From contig NC_134040.1 in the NCBI RefSeq assembly GCF_965140245.1, positions 19,119,056 through 19,183,055 of the forward strand: a stretch of 64,000 nt of DNA. Direction: 5' to 3'. The first letter of the stretch is position 1. Each line of letters opens with the position of its first letter. Below the pieces are notes generated by a model, which searched no databases, had not been told where the DNA came from, and was given only the letters and a program-made list of their open reading frames with translations. The DNA is from Athene noctua (Eukaryota; Chordata; Aves; Strigiformes; Strigidae). Positions 63,501 to 64,000 of this stretch are shown piece after piece. The translations under genes were made by a program, and so were the position numbers.

Positions 63501-64000
63501 CAACTTCCAGGTGAAATTTCATTTGGGAGCACTGTATTGTCACACTGTACAAGTTTTGTCACCATACATATGCAGTCTATGAAATCCCATAATACAGTCA
63601 TTCATCCTAGCATAGGATAATGGATGACAAAGGAGAAAGCCAAAAATGTCAGAGGGAGATGTTCTGACTCAGGAGCAAGTTCCAATATGTAAACACATCA
63701 ATTTAACAACTGCAACATTAGGAACAATGGATTGTGATAAACAAGTTGATTTTATTCCTTGTATCATTATTAATATAAACCATGATTCAACAGCTTTTGA
63801 ATACATACTTGTAAAATACATTATTTCTAAGGGTTTATTCTGACTGCATCATTCCAAATACCTTAGAAGACCATCAGTGTTGCATGAGCTTGACAGTGAC
63901 TCACTCATAAGATGCTCACACATAGGTTTTCATTAGTTGATTGAGCTTATCACCAGGGAGAAAATATTAAAATTTGATAGAAACTACAGCATGGGAAAGT

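Larger units (their letters stand above)
55019..64000 (-). other. Non-coding stretch, probable intron
   Basis: AT-rich, no recognised exon or transposon. It is rich in homopolymers: T22 at 55886-55907, T20 at 56252-56271, T18 at 58411-58428, A23 at 60290-60312 and T27 at 60573-60599. Open frames over these tracts are artefacts of low complexity. Confidence 0.5.

Noticed and set aside
1..64000. Further KCNIP4 exons (shared EF-hand exons or other first exons)
   Set aside because: No reading frame matched the EF-hand part or other known N-termini; short exons could still be missed by eye.
1..64000. CRISPR arrays, operons, phage or bacterial defence systems
   Set aside because: Composition, CR1 elements, ERV and exon structure show vertebrate nuclear DNA; no regularly spaced repeats were seen.

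Overview
This is a 64 kb stretch of AT-rich, gene-poor vertebrate DNA, almost certainly from a bird. Three things point there: CR1 LINE fragments with the avian 3' tail; a broken class III (ERV-L-like) endogenous retrovirus whose LTR has the avian-type start (TGTCCTGG, sense strand) and a TATATAA box; and no Alu, L1 or other mammalian repeats. Nothing prokaryotic is present: no operons, CRISPR arrays or tRNA genes were seen, and nearly all long reading frames are chance frames or remnants.

The only host coding sequence I can name is one 112-nt exon on the minus strand, 17672 to 17561. It encodes 37 residues, starting MLTLEWESEGLQTVG and ending LGLIDFSE, and stops at a GT donor with one extra base. 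I recognise it as the alternative first exon of KCNIP4 that gives the KChIP4a form of this Kv4 channel subunit, with the membrane-embedded KIS segment. Its 5' flank (17673 to about 18150) is less AT-rich and carries a short upstream frame overlapping the start codon. The remaining KCNIP4 exons (shared EF-hand exons to the left, other first exons probably to the right) were not found, so the window is most likely interior intron of this very long gene.

Layout: 1-17560, intron with small local duplications; 17561-18150, KCNIP4 alternative exon and its 5' flank; 18151-36090, intron with a (GATA)9 microsatellite, a GC-rich foldback at 21323-21405, a sense CR1 fragment at 25.8-26.2 kb and a perfect 15-bp inverted repeat at 33.4 kb; 36096-41919, the ERV on the minus strand, in the same sense as KCNIP4, with gag, protease, RT, RNase H and integrase remnants, no env, an imperfect 5-bp target duplication and a 3' LTR lacking its U3 half; 41925-64000, intron with two antisense CR1 fragments (45.8-46.3 and 49.1-49.9 kb), a CR1 tail (47.6 kb), an unexplained GC-richer block (48.2-48.65 kb), an exon-like GC-rich block (54.8-55.0 kb) and many A/T homopolymers.

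I found no convincing new multi-gene system. The items most worth checking are the KCNIP4 exon and its uORF, the sense-oriented ERV with its asymmetric LTRs, the two foldbacks and the 54.8 kb exon-like block.
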